A stretch of 64,000 nucleotides of DNA from Rhodobacteraceae bacterium D3-12. Its GTDB lineage: Bacteria > Pseudomonadota > Alphaproteobacteria > Rhodobacterales > Rhodobacteraceae. Of this stretch, positions 42,565 to 54,081 are shown one piece after another. The stretch is taken from contig CP104793.1 in NCBI GenBank assembly GCA_025916135.1, positions 4,129,001 through 4,193,000 on the forward strand. Reading direction: 5' to 3'. Each line of letters opens with the position of its first letter. Position 1 is the first letter of the stretch. The notes under the pieces are model-generated. The model had not been told where the DNA came from. It saw only the letters and a list, made by a program, of their open reading frames with translations, and did not search any database. Position numbers and translations under genes: made by a program.

Positions 42565-44112
42565 TTGAACGTCTTAACAATTCTGGGCTTGGCCAGCATC
42601 TGTCTGGCTGTGGCCTTCGCAACACTCTGGCTGATTAGCCAATTGGATCGACGCTACAACAGTCACCTGACACCCCGGGGCGACGGGGTGTTTTACCTGT
42701 TCGACGGTGACGATTTGGTCGATGCCACCGGAGAAGGCATGGACGTGTTGCGCGAGGTCGGTTCAAGAAACCCTTTGCTATGGCATCACATGCGCCGCGC
42801 GCTCGTTTTGCGTTTTCCCGGCCTTCCGCGTGACGCCAAAGCCGCCGCTGCAATTGCACCAACCGAATTGCCCACAGACAAAGAAAACGATCCGGCCGTT
42901 GTCACGCTTACCCTCTCAAACGGAAAGCTACGCGTTGGCATCAAAGACCCGTCGCCCGCATCCGTCGCCGACCGGCACCTTCGCATACAACATGGCCGAA
43001 TGCTGCGGCGTGTGGGCAAAGCCACCAACCTCTATCCCTACCCGCTTTGGGTTTTATCTGATCGCGGCGAGCTGGACTGGTCCAATACCGCCTATCGCGA
43101 CTTACGCGCAAAAACCGACCCGAACAGCCCGGATTCCAAAATTCAGAGCTTTGAATTTTCAGAAAGCCTCGACTCCGGCACAGAAAACAAACGCATCATG
43201 GTTCAACCGCAAAACACCACCGATGCCATTTGGTACAACGTCACCCGAACCAAGTCGGAAGACGGCGCCAACCTGAATTTTGCGACCAATATTGATGCAG
43301 TGATCAACGCCGAGATCGCCCAGCGCAAATTCGTTCAAACACTCACCAAAACCTTCGCGCAACTCTCTGCCGGTCTGGCGATCTTTGACCGCGACCGCGA
43401 ACTCGCCCTGTTCAACCCCGCCTTGATTGACCTTCTTGGCCTTTCCGCCGAATTCCTGTCGGCACAGCCTACGCTTGTCTCCTTCTTTGACCGCTTGCGC
43501 GACACGCGCATGATGCCAGAGCCCAAGGATTACGCCAATTGGCGACAACAGATCACCGATCTCGTTATTGCCTCAGTCGATGGCCGGTTTCAGGAAACAT
43601 GGACGCTGCCCTCTGGCCTGACATACCGCGTCACCGGGCGGCCCCACCCGGACGGGGCTATCGCCCTTTTGTTCGAAGACATCAGCGCCGAAATTTCGCT
43701 CACCCGGCGCTTCCGCACACAGCTCAGCTTGGGGCAGGCGGTGATTGATACGCTCGACGAGGCAATTGTCGTGTTCTCGGCAAGCGGCACGTTGACCAGC
43801 TCTAACAAAACGTATCGGGAATTGTGGATGTTCGACCCCGACAAAAGCTTCGCAGATGTAACCATACGCGATGCTCTGCGCCACTGGCAGTCCACCGCCG
43901 GGAACGATCCGTTCTGGCACCGCTTGCGCGACTATCTGGCCGACTCAACAGACCGTTCTGAGAGGTTTGCCGACATTACCATGAAAACCGGAACGCCATT
44001 GGAATGCCGTGTCACACCGCTTGCTGGCGGCGCAACGCTCGTTGGGTTTCGCCTGCGCCCCGTCATCGGCCCGCCACGTCAGGTTCAGCGCGAGCAAAGC
44101 GAACCCCACTAA
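42565..44112 (+). CDS. Membrane-anchored PAS-domain protein lacking a kinase core
   Basis: 515 residues with one N-terminal helix (LTILGLASICLAVAFATLWLI) and at least two PAS-like segments. The first is around residues 265-400 (FVQTLTKTFAQLSAGLAIFDRDRELALFNPAL ... AIALLFEDISAE). A second begins LGQAVIDTLDEAIVVFSASGTLTSSNKTY. The chain then ends without a HisKA box or ATPase domain, so it is a sensor or scaffold, perhaps like an inactive relative of DivL. The start is TTG 42565 just after GGGGGACGG. It follows regB by 80 bp and precedes tsaE. Confidence 0.75.
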   Translation: MNVLTILGLASICLAVAFATLWLISQLDRRYNSHLTPRGDGVFYLFDGDDLVDATGEGMDVLREVGSRNPLLWHHMRRALVLRFPGLPRDAKAAAAIAPTELPTDKENDPAVVTLTLSNGKLRVGIKDPSPASVADRHLRIQHGRMLRRVGKATNLYPYPLWVLSDRGELDWSNTAYRDLRAKTDPNSPDSKIQSFEFSESLDSGTENKRIMVQPQNTTDAIWYNVTRTKSEDGANLNFATNIDAVINAEIAQRKFVQTLTKTFAQLSAGLAIFDRDRELALFNPALIDLLGLSAEFLSAQPTLVSFFDRLRDTRMMPEPKDYANWRQQITDLVIASVDGRFQETWTLPSGLTYRVTGRPHPDGAIALLFEDISAEISLTRRFRTQLSLGQAVIDTLDEAIVVFSASGTLTSSNKTYRELWMFDPDKSFADVTIRDALRHWQSTAGNDPFWHRLRDYLADSTDRSERFADITMKTGTPLECRVTPLAGGATLVGFRLRPVIGPPRQVQREQSEPH

Positions 44113-44161
44113 CACAACGAATGTGACTTGCAGGGGCGGCCTGTGTGAGTAATCTCGCCCC

Positions 44162-44638
44162 ATGCCGCTATCGCCATTTCACCTTTCCCTGTCGTCGCCT
44201 AACCAAACCGCTGAATTAGCGGCCCGTTTGGGTGCAACCCTATCGCCCGGCGATACGATTTTGCTGTCTGGCGGGATAGGCGCTGGCAAAACCCATTTTG
44301 CCCGCGCATTGATCCAGTCACTTCAGACCCAGCCTGAGGATGTCCCCTCGCCGACATTCACGCTGGTGCAAGTCTATGACACCCCCGCGGGAGAGCTCTG
44401 GCACTCTGATCTCTATCGTCTTAGCCAACCCGATGAAGTCATAGAACTCGGGCTGGTCGACGCTTTCGAAACTGCAATATGTCTGGTTGAATGGCCCGAC
44501 CGTCTGGGCGATTTTGCGCCTCCGGGTGCGTTATCGCTGGCCTTTGCATTGGGTCTTGCCGAAGGTGAGCGGCAACTCACCCTGACGTGGCAAGACGCGG
44601 GTTGGGACGCGCGGCTAAAGGGGCTCTTGGATGGCTGA
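44162..44638 (+). CDS. tsaE: tRNA threonylcarbamoyladenosine biosynthesis ATPase TsaE
   Basis: The 158-residue P-loop protein has Walker A (LSGGIGAGKTHFARALI), VPSPTFTLVQVYD, and LWHSDLYRL. It powers the TsaBD complex in t6A formation. Its stop lies inside the start of the amgK gene (ATGGCTGA overlap, 8 bp), so the two are translationally coupled. Confidence 0.95.
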   Translation: MPLSPFHLSLSSPNQTAELAARLGATLSPGDTILLSGGIGAGKTHFARALIQSLQTQPEDVPSPTFTLVQVYDTPAGELWHSDLYRLSQPDEVIELGLVDAFETAICLVEWPDRLGDFAPPGALSLAFALGLAEGERQLTLTWQDAGWDARLKGLLDG

Positions 44639-45653
44639 CAGACAGACACTCATCAACGATTTTCTCAAATCGAACGGATGGGCAGATGCCACCCGCGCGC
44701 CGCTCGCCGGGGATGCGTCGAACCGCCGATATGAACGGCTTTCCCATCCTACCCTCGGGCCAGCGGTCCTGATGGATGCGCCACCGGATCGGGGCGAAGA
44801 CACCCGCCCTTTCGTGCACATTGCCGAACATCTCGCGGCTCTGGGCCTGTCGGCCCCGACCATCATCGCCAAGGATTCCGCGCTGGGGTTTCTCCTGCTC
44901 GAAGATCTCGGTGATGCGCTGTTCGCCCGCGTGCTCCAAAATAACCCCGCGCTTGAAACCCCCCTCTATCAGGCAGCAACCGATGTCTTGCTAAACCTCC
45001 ACAACGCGCCGCTTCCGCCTTCGCTCAAGGCTTACGATCCTGCGCTTATGGCGGACATGGCGGCGTTGGCGTTCGATTGGTATCTCGGCCAGGCGACCAC
45101 GCCCGATCCCACCGCCCGCGACCGGTTTGTCCGGACCTTCCAGTCTGAGCTAGAGCAATTCGCCAACGATAAATCGGTTCTCATTCAGCGCGACTATCAC
45201 GCCGAAAACCTGCTTTGGCTGCCTGAACGCACCGGCCCCGCCCGTGTTGGTTTGCTCGATTTCCAAGACGCCATGACAGGTCACCCCGCCTATGATCTTG
45301 TCTCGCTTTTGCAAGACGCCCGCCGCGATGTGCCACCCGCGACCGAACGCGCGATGATTGATCGCTACGTTGCCAAATCCGGCGTCGATGCCGGTGCGTT
45401 TGAACGGGCCTTGCACCTGCTTGGCGCTCAACGAAACCTTCGGATCATCGGCGTCTTCGCCCGGTTGTGTCTCCGCGATGCCAAGGCCCACTACGTCGAT
45501 CTTATCCCGCGCGTCTGGGGTCTTTTGCAACGCGACCTCGATCACCCCGCGCTCACTTCTGTAGCGCCAATTGTGCGGGCGGCTCTTCCCACGCCTGATG
45601 CGTCCCTCTTGAACAGGTTAAAAGACAAATGCGGCCAAGTCCCGACGCCATAA
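44631..45653 (+). CDS. amgK: Anomeric N-acetylmuramate/N-acetylglucosamine kinase
   Basis: 340 residues of the aminoglycoside-phosphotransferase fold: nucleotide region (LAGDASNRRYERL), FLLLEDLGDALFARVL, catalytic loop (IQRDYHAENLLWLP) and metal Asp (VGLLDFQDAM). The gene directly overlaps a MurU-type uridylyltransferase, the arrangement of the AmgK-MurU pathway that recycles MurNAc to UDP-MurNAc. The symbol rests on that pairing. Confidence 0.86.
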   Translation: MADRQTLINDFLKSNGWADATRAPLAGDASNRRYERLSHPTLGPAVLMDAPPDRGEDTRPFVHIAEHLAALGLSAPTIIAKDSALGFLLLEDLGDALFARVLQNNPALETPLYQAATDVLLNLHNAPLPPSLKAYDPALMADMAALAFDWYLGQATTPDPTARDRFVRTFQSELEQFANDKSVLIQRDYHAENLLWLPERTGPARVGLLDFQDAMTGHPAYDLVSLLQDARRDVPPATERAMIDRYVAKSGVDAGAFERALHLLGAQRNLRIIGVFARLCLRDAKAHYVDLIPRVWGLLQRDLDHPALTSVAPIVRAALPTPDASLLNRLKDKCGQVPTP

Positions 45654-46321
45654 TGCTCTTTGCGGCTGGCTTTGGCACCCGCATGGGCGCTTTGACCGCC
45701 GAACAGCCAAAGCCGATGATCCCGGTCGCCGGACGCCCGCTGATCGACCACGCGCTTGACCTTGTTGAGCCGCTGAATTTGTCGCGCACCGTGGTCAACC
45801 TGCACTACAAACCCGCCCCCCTCAAACAGCATCTCGCCACGCGCAACGTCATGTTTTCCGAGGAAACCCCAAACATTCTCGAAACCGGCGGTGGCTTGCG
45901 CCACGCCTTGCCGCTTCTCAGGGACGGTCCGGTCTACACGATGAACACTGATGCCGTTTGGCGTGGCCCGAACCCGCTGACCATCCTGCGCGAGGCATGG
46001 AACCCTACGCTCATGGACGCGCTGTTGATCCTCGTGCCCCGCGACCACGCAATAGGGCACAAGGGCAAGGGCGATTTTCTGCTCGGCCCAGACGGACAAA
46101 TCACACGCGGCCCCGGCCATGTCTATGGAGGCGTGCAGATCGTTAAAACCGACGCGCTGCCCGCGATCCAAGAACCGGCGTTCTCGCTCAATGTTCTGTG
46201 GAACAGCATGGCGCAAAACGCCCGCCTGTTCGGTATCGAATACCCCGGTCAATGGTGTGATGTCGGCAACCCAGATGGCATAAGGCTGGCTGAAAACCTA
46301 TTGGAACACCCCGATGTTTGA
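45629..46321 (+). CDS. murU: N-acetylmuramate alpha-1-phosphate uridylyltransferase
   Basis: The 230-residue nucleotidyltransferase has the signature MLFAAGFGTRMGALT ... QPKPMIPVAGRPL and metal-binding TMNTDAVW. With AmgK it forms UDP-MurNAc from recycled wall sugar, bypassing de novo synthesis and hence fosfomycin-sensitive MurA. It overlaps amgK by 25 bp and addB by 8 bp. Confidence 0.87.
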   Translation: MRPSPDAIMLFAAGFGTRMGALTAEQPKPMIPVAGRPLIDHALDLVEPLNLSRTVVNLHYKPAPLKQHLATRNVMFSEETPNILETGGGLRHALPLLRDGPVYTMNTDAVWRGPNPLTILREAWNPTLMDALLILVPRDHAIGHKGKGDFLLGPDGQITRGPGHVYGGVQIVKTDALPAIQEPAFSLNVLWNSMAQNARLFGIEYPGQWCDVGNPDGIRLAENLLEHPDV

Positions 46322-49246
46322 GCCGTCCACAAAACCCCGCGTCTTCGCCCTTGCTCCGGGGTCGACTTTCCCCGCGCGCTGGTCTCGGGTCTGCTCGCGC
46401 GGCATCATGGGCAGCCCCCCGAAGCCCTCGCTCAGGTCGAGTTGATCGTCAATACGCGCCGAATGGCGCGGCGTATCCGCGCCTTGTTCGATGACGGTCC
46501 TGCGCTGTTGCTGCCGCGCATCCGCCTCGTCACCGATCTTGCCGATGACGTGGCGCTCGCCGAAATCCCTGCGCCGGTCGCGCCCCTTCGGCGCCGTCTT
46601 GAACTGCTCCAGCTTGTCGCGCAATTTCTCGACGCCGCCCCCGAATTCGCGCCGCGCTCTGCGCTGTTTGACCTCGCAGAGAGCCTCGCCGGGTTGATGG
46701 CTGAAATGCAGGGCGAGGGCGTCACCCCCGAAGACATCGCCCGCCTCGATGTTGAGGATCAATCAGGCCACTGGGGTCGCACCCAAACCTTCCTCGCCAT
46801 CGTTCAAAGCTATTTTGATGCGACCCACGCCGCCCCCGATGCCGAAGCCCGCCAACGTCACGTTATCGAACACCTCATCAACCGCTGGGCCGACACCCCG
46901 CCCGAACATCCGATCATCGTCGCCGGGTCTACCGGGTCTCGCGGGGCGACACAGCTTTTGATGCAAGCGGTCGCAAAACTGCCCCAAGGCGCGCTCGTCC
47001 TGCCGGGATTTGATTTCGACATGCCCGCCGCGCTCTGGCCCACGCTTGATGATCCCCTCATGGCCGAAGATCACCCGCAATTCCGCTTCTACGCTTTGAT
47101 GAAAGCGCTTCAGCTTCAGTTGGGTGACATCTCCAATTGGGCGGAAATCGACCCGCCCTGCCCCGAACGCAACGCGCTTGTGTCGCTTGCCCTGCGACCG
47201 GCGCCAATAACCGACCAATGGATGCGCGAGGGGCCTGCCCTGCCATCGCTCGAGACCGCAACCCGCGACATGACCCTTGTTGAGGCGCCCACCGCGCGGC
47301 TCGAAGCACTCTCTATCGCCTTGCGTCTGCGCCAAGCCGCCCAAGACGGCCAAACCGCCGCGCTGATCACCCCTGACCGCAGCCTCACACGCCAAGTCGC
47401 CGCCGCGCTCGACCGCTGGAACATCCTGCCCGATGACAGCGCCGGACAACCTCTGCCTCTGTCACCCATCGGCCGCTTGCTCCGCCATGTCGCCGCATTG
47501 TTCGAAGGGCCGCTCACAGCAGAAAGCCTGCTGACCCTGCTCAAACATCCGCTCACCCATGGCGCCGATGACCGTGGCAATCACCTGCGCTTTACCCGCG
47601 ATCTCGAGCTTTTCCTGCGCGCAAGCGGGCCGCCCTATCCAGATGCCACAACCTTCAACGATTGGGCCAGCCGTGAGAAGGTGACCGTTGATCCGCAATG
47701 GGTCACATGGCTTTGTGAAACCTTCTGCGCCCGCGAAGCGCCCGGTGATGCCCCCTTTGGCGAACGACTACAAAATCACCTCGACTTGCTCGCCCTTGTT
47801 GTGCGCGGCGGCAACCCGGATGCCACCCCGCGCCTGTGGGAAAAAGAAGACGGCCAAGAAGCCAATAAGATCATCACCGCGCTCAAGGAAGCTGCCGATG
47901 CCGGTGGCGACATGTCGGCGTTTGACTACTCCAATCTCCTCAACGCCGTTCTCGCCGGTGGTGAGGTGCGCCAAACTCTGACGCCCCATCCCGACATCCT
48001 GATCTGGGGCACGCTCGAAGCGCGTGTTCAGGGCGCAGACTTGCTCATCATTTCCGGCCTCAACGAAGGCTCTTGGCCCGAACCGCCGTCGCCCGACCCT
48101 TGGCTCAACCGCAAAATGCGCTTCGATGCGGGCCTGTTGCTGCCCGAACGGCGTATCGGTCTCTCGGCGCATGACTTCCAACAAGCGATTGCCGCGCCCG
48201 AAGTTATGCTCACCCGGTCGCTCAAATCTGACGAAGCCGAAAACGTTCCCTCCCGCTGGCTCAACCGGTTGGTCAACCTGCTCGACGGGCTGCCCAACCA
48301 AGGCGGCGACACCGTTCTTGCGTCGATGAAATCACGCGGCGCGCATTGGCTCGCCGTTGCCAACGCACTCGAAGAGCCGACACCCGTTGAACCGGCCCAC
48401 CGACCGGCCCCGCGCCCGCCCATCGACACGCGCCCGCGCAAACTCTCCGTCACCCAGATCAAACGCCTGATCCGCGACCCCTATGCCATCTATGCCCGCC
48501 ACGTCTTGCGCCTGAAACCGCTCGATCCGCTGATGCGTGCGCCCGACGCCCTCACCCGCGGGATCGTGCTGCATGACGTGATGGAGGCTTTCGTTCGCGA
48601 AAGCACCGACACACCAGAGAGCCTGACCGCTGATCGTCTTATCGCCATCGCCCGCGACGTGCTCGAACAAAAGGTGCCATGGCCCGCCGCGCGTCTCATG
48701 TGGCTCGCCCGGATCGAACGCGTCGCCGGGGGCTTCGTCGTTGATGAACATAAGCGGCAGGCCAATGGCACGCCGCTCGACTATGAAATCTATGGCACAG
48801 CCGAGATCAAAGAGCTGGGCTTTACCCTCTCCTGCATGGCCGATCGGATTGATCAGGGCGACTCGGGCCTGATGATTTATGACTATAAAACCGGCGCGCC
48901 TCCGGGGGTGAAAGAGCAGACGCATTTCGACAAACAGCTCTTGTTAGAAACTGTTATCGCCGAAAAAGGTGGGTTCAAAAATGTGCCGGCCACGCATGTC
49001 TCCGCCGCCTATTATGTCGGCCTAGGCGCAAAACCCGGTCAATTCGCGGCGCCCCTCGACAAGCAACCCCCAGAGCGCGTCTGGGCGGAATTTTGCAGCC
49101 TGATCGCAAGCTATCTGAGCAAAGACCAAGGCTTCCTGTCGCGCCGCGCAATGTTCAAAAGCGAGGACACTGGCGATTATGACCATCTCGCCCGCTACGG
49201 CGAATGGGACATCACCCAAGATCCGGTGCCAGAGGTGCTGACATGA
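46314..49246 (+). pseudogene. addB: AddB helicase-nuclease subunit, frameshifted near the N-terminus
   Basis: AddB pairs with AddA in processing double-strand breaks. ATG 46314 opens MFEPSTKPRVFALAPG, then the frame fails at GGGG (46358-46361). Restoring one G gives GVDFPRALVSGLLARHHGQPP and joins the rest of the chain (IVNTRRMARRIRALFDDG onward), about 977 residues. The large intact part has a helicase-like region (APTARLEALSIALRLRQA) and the C-terminal RecB-type nuclease (MIYDYKTGAPPG). An internal start at 46442 would lose about 43 residues. The stop overlaps the addA start (ATGA). Confidence 0.9.
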
Positions 49247-52200
49247 CTGCAATGAATGACGCCACCCGCGCCCAGATCACTGCCGCTTTGCCGGATCAAT
49301 CCACATGGCTCGCCGCGAACGCCGGATCGGGCAAGACCAAAGTGTTGACTGACCGCGTTGCCCGCCTTTTGCTGGACGAGGTTAACCCACAGCACATCCT
49401 CTGCCTGACCTATACCAAGGCCGCAGCATCAGAGATGCAGAACCGCCTGTTCCGGCGGTTGGGCAAATGGGCGATGCTGCCCGATGCCGACCTGCGCAAG
49501 GAACTGGCCGAGCTTGGCATCAGTGGTGCAATCGACCCTATCAAGCTTGCCCAGGCACGACGCCTCTTTGCCAGAGCGATCGAAACCCCCGGCGGTCTCA
49601 AAATTCAAACGATCCACGCGTTTTGTTCCTCAATCCTGCGCCGTTTCCCCCTCGAAGCCGGGATTTCTCCGCGGTTTACTGAGATGGACGACCGTTCTGC
49701 CACGCTTCTGCGTCAAGACGTGATCGAACGTATGGCCCTAGGCGCTGAACGCCCGCTGGTTCAGGACATCGCCCGCTATCTCGGCGCCGATGATGCGATG
49801 GACACGCTGACCCAAGAAATCTGCAAGCACGCCGAGTCCCTCCTAGCAGAGCAACCCGAATCCGAGATTCTGTCGTTCTTTGATCTGCCCGAAGGCGTCA
49901 CCGCCTCAACGATTGAATCGGCCGTTTTTCTTGGTAGTGAGCAGCACATCCTCGACAGTTTGATCCCCGCGCTCAAGGCCGGTTCATCGACCGATCAAAA
50001 AAATGCCGCAAAACTCTCTGCGCTCACCGGGCTGGGCCTCGCGTCGCTGCCAGTGCTGGAATCGGTTTTCCTAAATGGCAAAGGAGCGAAAGAGCCGTTT
50101 TCAGCCAAGTTAGGCTCATTTCCGACCAAGGGAACACAGGCTGGCATTGCCGCGATCATGCCTGAACTCGAAAACTGGATGCAGCGCGTCGAAAGCGCCC
50201 GCACCCAACGTCTCGGCTTTGCCGCGGCACGGCAAACCATCGCTCTGCACCGCTTCGCCCGCGCCTTCCTCACCCATTACGAGGCCGAAAAGCTTGTTCG
50301 TGGCTGGCTCGATTTTGACGACCTCATCAACCGCGCCCGTCTGCTGCTCAACGATGATCATGTCGCCGCCTGGGTGCTCTACCGGCTTGATGGCGGGATT
50401 GATCATATCCTCGTTGACGAAGCCCAAGACACGTCACCGGCGCAATGGAACGTGATTGACCAACTGGCACGGGAATTCACCAGCGGCCAGGGTGCACGCG
50501 CCGACATCACCCGCACTATTTTTGTTGTCGGTGACAAGAAACAGTCGATCTATTCGTTTCAGGGCGCTGACCCGCGTGAATTCGACCGGATGCGCGCCGA
50601 ATTTGGCGACCGCCTCGCCACGACCGATCGACCGCTGCAAAATCTGATGCTGGAACATTCGTTCCGCTCGTCCCACGCGATCCTCTCGCTTGTTGATGCC
50701 ACTTTCGAAGGCCGCACCGCTGCTGGCTTTACGACCGATCAAAAGCACCGCGCGTTTTTTGACACCCTTCCCGGCCGAATTGACATCTGGCCCCCCGTCG
50801 AGAAATCAGACCCGCCAGAGGACAAAGGCTGGAACGACCCGGTTGACCTCGTCGGCCCAGAAGACCCCGACAATGTGCTCGCAAAGCAAATCGCGTCCGA
50901 AATCAAATCCCTCATCGGAAACGAGCATATTCCGGTGAAACAGAGCAACAATCCCGGCATTTCAAAGCGTCTCATTCATGCCGGCGACTTCCTTGTTCTG
51001 GTTCAGCGCCGCTCGCGGCTGTTTCACGCCATCATTCGTGAATGCAAAGCCCAGAACCTGCCCATCGCGGGCGCTGACCGGCTTCGTATCGGCGGCGAAC
51101 TGGCAGTTCGCGACATCACCGCTCTGCTCAAATTTCTCGCCACGCCCGAAGATGACCTTTCCCTCGCCGCCGCGCTGAAATCTCCTCTGTTCGGCTGGTC
51201 CGAGCAAGAGCTTTTCACCCTCGCCCAAGGCCGCAAAGGCTTCCTTTGGGCCGCGCTGCGCGATGCCGCCTTGGATCACCCCGAAACGCTTAACATTCTC
51301 GATGATCTGCGTCGGCAAACCGACTATCTGCGCCCCTATGATTTGATCGAGCGGATTTTGACGCGGCACAATGGCCGGTTGAACCTGCTTGGCCGTCTCG
51401 GGCAAGAGGCCGAAGACGGGATCGACGCGCTTTTGGCGCAATCGCTGGCCTATGATCGCGGCACCGTGCCCTCGCTCACCGGGTTTCTGGTCTGGCTCGA
51501 AACTGACGAGGTCGAGATCAAGCGCCAGATGGAAGGGGCAGGGCGACAAATCCGGGTAATGACCGTTCACGCCGCCAAAGGTCTGGAAGCACCCATCGTG
51601 ATTTTGCCCGACACCGGCAGGCGCAAAAACGATATCCGCGCCCAATTGCTTGGCCGCGATCCGCTGATCTGGAAGCCCCGCGCCGATGATACCCCGCCCC
51701 AAGTGACGGCACTGATCGACGACGCCAAGCAGCGCAATCTGGAAGAGCGCGACCGGTTGCTCTATGTCGCCATGACGCGGGCGGAAAAATGGCTGATCGT
51801 GGCCTCTACCGGCGACCCGATGGATGATCCTGAAAGTTGGTATTACAAAATCCAAACCGGCATGACAGCCCGCGGCGCCGAGCCGAAACTCTTTGCCGCA
51901 GGCAACGGTTTACGCCTCGAACATGGTGATTGGGCCGGGTTAGAGACGTTTTTGGAAGAGGCTTCGACAACCACCAAAGCCGCGCTCCCCCCGTGGCACA
52001 ATCAAATCGCCCCCATCCCGGAGCCACGCGCCAAATCGCTCTCGCCCTCCGATCTCGGCGGCGCCAAGGCGCTCCCCGGTGAGGCGGGACAGGACGAAGA
52101 CGCCGCCAAACGCTATGGTCGGCAAATCCACCGTCTGCTCGAATTCCTGCCGGACCACCCGCAGGAAAACTGGCCCGCCACAGCGCAAATTCTTTTGCGC

Positions 52201-52641
52201 TCCGGCCCCGATGCTGCCGACGACACCACCATCGCCAGCCTGCTTCAAGATGCGAAAAAGGTGCTGACCAATCCCGACCTTGCCGCGCTATTCTCTGGCA
52301 ATGCACTGGCCGAAGTGCCTGTTGCCGCCAGCCTGCCGGAATTAAACATGCGTCAGATCCACGGCATTATCGACCGTTTGATCATTTCTGACACAGAAAT
52401 CCTCGCCGTTGATTTTAAATCCAACGCGGTTGTCCCGGCCACACCTGCCGCCTGCCCCGACGGGTTGCTGCGGCAAATGGGCGCTTATCAATCGGCTCTG
52501 ACACAGGTGTTTCCCGGCAAAATCATTGCCACCGCCCTGCTTTGGACCCGAAATGCCACGCTTATGCGCCTGCCACACGATCTGGTGATTGGCGCGCTTA
52601 CCAACACCCAGATGCTTGACCCGACACCATCGCGGACCTAG
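49243..52641 (+). CDS. addA: AddA helicase-nuclease subunit
   Basis: 1132-residue UvrD-type helicase with C-terminal nuclease. Motifs in order: Walker A ([15 protein letters not shown], about residue 24), [24 protein letters not shown], Walker [63 protein letters not shown], and nuclease [10 protein letters not shown] 49243 overlaps the addB stop. Confidence 0.96.
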   Translation: MTAMNDATRAQITAALPDQSTWLAANAGSGKTKVLTDRVARLLLDEVNPQHILCLTYTKAAASEMQNRLFRRLGKWAMLPDADLRKELAELGISGAIDPIKLAQARRLFARAIETPGGLKIQTIHAFCSSILRRFPLEAGISPRFTEMDDRSATLLRQDVIERMALGAERPLVQDIARYLGADDAMDTLTQEICKHAESLLAEQPESEILSFFDLPEGVTASTIESAVFLGSEQHILDSLIPALKAGSSTDQKNAAKLSALTGLGLASLPVLESVFLNGKGAKEPFSAKLGSFPTKGTQAGIAAIMPELENWMQRVESARTQRLGFAAARQTIALHRFARAFLTHYEAEKLVRGWLDFDDLINRARLLLNDDHVAAWVLYRLDGGIDHILVDEAQDTSPAQWNVIDQLAREFTSGQGARADITRTIFVVGDKKQSIYSFQGADPREFDRMRAEFGDRLATTDRPLQNLMLEHSFRSSHAILSLVDATFEGRTAAGFTTDQKHRAFFDTLPGRIDIWPPVEKSDPPEDKGWNDPVDLVGPEDPDNVLAKQIASEIKSLIGNEHIPVKQSNNPGISKRLIHAGDFLVLVQRRSRLFHAIIRECKAQNLPIAGADRLRIGGELAVRDITALLKFLATPEDDLSLAAALKSPLFGWSEQELFTLAQGRKGFLWAALRDAALDHPETLNILDDLRRQTDYLRPYDLIERILTRHNGRLNLLGRLGQEAEDGIDALLAQSLAYDRGTVPSLTGFLVWLETDEVEIKRQMEGAGRQIRVMTVHAAKGLEAPIVILPDTGRRKNDIRAQLLGRDPLIWKPRADDTPPQVTALIDDAKQRNLEERDRLLYVAMTRAEKWLIVASTGDPMDDPESWYYKIQTGMTARGAEPKLFAAGNGLRLEHGDWAGLETFLEEASTTTKAALPPWHNQIAPIPEPRAKSLSPSDLGGAKALPGEAGQDEDAAKRYGRQIHRLLEFLPDHPQENWPATAQILLRSGPDAADDTTIASLLQDAKKVLTNPDLAALFSGNALAEVPVAASLPELNMRQIHGIIDRLIISDTEILAVDFKSNAVVPATPAACPDGLLRQMGAYQSALTQVFPGKIIATALLWTRNATLMRLPHDLVIGALTNTQMLDPTPSRT

Positions 52642-52682
52642 GTTCTCGGCAATGCCCGCAACCCCCTTCTCAGGAGAATGAC

Positions 52683-53003
52683 ATGGCAACTGTTGCTGTC
52701 ACCGACGATACCTTCGACGCCGAAGTAAAAAATTCCGACATCCCCGTGGTTGTCGATTTCTGGGCCGAATGGTGCGGCCCTTGCAAAATGATCGGCCCGG
52801 TTCTGGAAGAGCTTTCCGGCGAAATGGAAGGCAAAGTCAAAATCGTTAAAGTCAACGTTGACGAAAACCCGAACTCCCCGGCGCAACTTGGCGTTCGCGG
52901 TATCCCGGCTCTGTTCATCTTCAAGAACGGCGAAGTGGTGTCCAACACCGCCGGCGCCCGCCCCAAAGCGCAAATGCAAAGCTGGATCGAAGAGTCGATC
53001 TAA
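52683..53003 (+). CDS. trxA: Thioredoxin
   Basis: 106 residues with the WCGPC active site ([19 protein letters not shown]), VNVDENP and the cis-Pro segment [14 protein letters not shown]. Cytosolic disulfide reductant. AGGAG precedes the ATG and a terminator follows at 53029. Confidence 0.97.
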   Translation: MATVAVTDDTFDAEVKNSDIPVVVDFWAEWCGPCKMIGPVLEELSGEMEGKVKIVKVNVDENPNSPAQLGVRGIPALFIFKNGEVVSNTAGARPKAQMQSWIEESI

Positions 53004-53028
53004 GCCACGCCCAACTGCCAAACCGATC

Positions 53029-53054
53029 AAGCCCTGCCCATCGCGGCGGGGCTT
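53029..53054 (+). terminator. Terminator of trxA
   Basis: AAGCCCTGCC (53029-53038) pairs with GGCGGGGCTT (53045-53054) with one T-G pair inside, followed by TTTCAT directly. It is 26 bp after the trxA stop. Confidence 0.85.
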
Positions 53055-53072
53055 TTTCATTTCGCGGCGGCG

Positions 53073-53984
53073 CTACGTGGGCCAGCCAAACCCGCGCAAC
53101 CGCGCCGCGATCTTTTCTTCGGCTTCCGGGCGACCTGCGTTAATCGACCTAAGCTGAAGAAACCAATAAAGATAGGCGTCGTAATCCGGCGCAAGATCCG
53201 GCGCCATGCCTATCGCAGCTGCGGGTTCGCTCTCCCATACTTTCGCGGCGATGTGGTGAAAATCAATCCGGCCAAACAAAACCAGCGGCTTGCCCCAGAA
53301 ATACCCGGCAAACCCCGCGCTGGAATTCTGCGTCACGATGTATTTGCACCCCGGCAAAAGCCGCTCGATCTCGCCGACCTCCACGCTCAACCGACGATGC
53401 TTTTCGCCAAGCGCCTCAAGCGCGGCGATTTCGGCCTCCCCATAGCTCTCCTTGGGGTGCAACGCAGCGATCACCCGGCGTTTGGGCTCAAACTCCAACA
53501 CGTCCCGGATCATTTCAATCGGTGCGCATTCCTGAAACGAACGTCGCTCTAACAAACGGCCCTGCAGCGGCACATAAACATGGCCACGCTCTTGCGCTTC
53601 CCAGCCGTCAAACCACTTGCGCCGCCAACGCGCCACGAATTGCTTTGCTTCCTCGACCGGCACGCTTGCCGCATAGAAATCATCCAGCGCCACGTCGAAT
53701 TCCCAGCGCTTCTCGCTCAACTCGATCGACCAAAACGGATAGTAATACGCCCGCCGCACCGTCACCGCCCGGCCATGCGGCGCGGGCTCCATATGAACCA
53801 CGGCAAATTCCCGCGTCGGATCCGACGCCGCCAATTCCGCCGCGCTGTTGCCGGAAAACTTAAGCGTCATCCCCGCTGCACGCCCGACATTGGCCAGTTT
53901 GTTCAGGAAATTATGCGTCCCCGCCTCGGCGCTCTCTTTCAGGCCCGGTTCAAGATAGAAATGCATCACGTTCGGTGTCTTCAT
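53073..53984 (-). CDS. Capsule-synthesis-like (KpsS/KpsC-type) protein
   Basis: The 303-residue protein has features of the PF05159-like fold: a late [16 protein letters not shown] and [20 protein letters not shown] segment, reminiscent of the HP...G and N-S-x-x-G...GKPV motifs of capsule beta-Kdo transferases. No signal peptide. ATG 53984 was chosen over longer starts that run into the hslV upstream region. It is convergent with trxA. The assignment is by motif resemblance only. Confidence 0.6.
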   Translation of the reverse strand: MKTPNVMHFYLEPGLKESAEAGTHNFLNKLANVGRAAGMTLKFSGNSAAELAASDPTREFAVVHMEPAPHGRAVTVRRAYYYPFWSIELSEKRWEFDVALDDFYAASVPVEEAKQFVARWRRKWFDGWEAQERGHVYVPLQGRLLERRSFQECAPIEMIRDVLEFEPKRRVIAALHPKESYGEAEIAALEALGEKHRRLSVEVGEIERLLPGCKYIVTQNSSAGFAGYFWGKPLVLFGRIDFHHIAAKVWESEPAAAIGMAPDLAPDYDAYLYWFLQLRSINAGRPEAEEKIAARLRGFGWPT

Positions 53985-54081
53985 GGGCCGCACGCTACGG
54001 CCCAGCCCGCGCGGGAACAACCCCACCCTTGCCCCCGCCGCGCCGCATCGCCATATAGGCTCGACAGAGATGGAGGCCCCG

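Noticed and set aside
46442-46444. Internal start for addB
   Set aside because: The family N-terminus (MFEPSTKPRVFAL, then GVDFPRAL after one restored G) lies upstream from 46314. The internal start only appears because of the frameshift.
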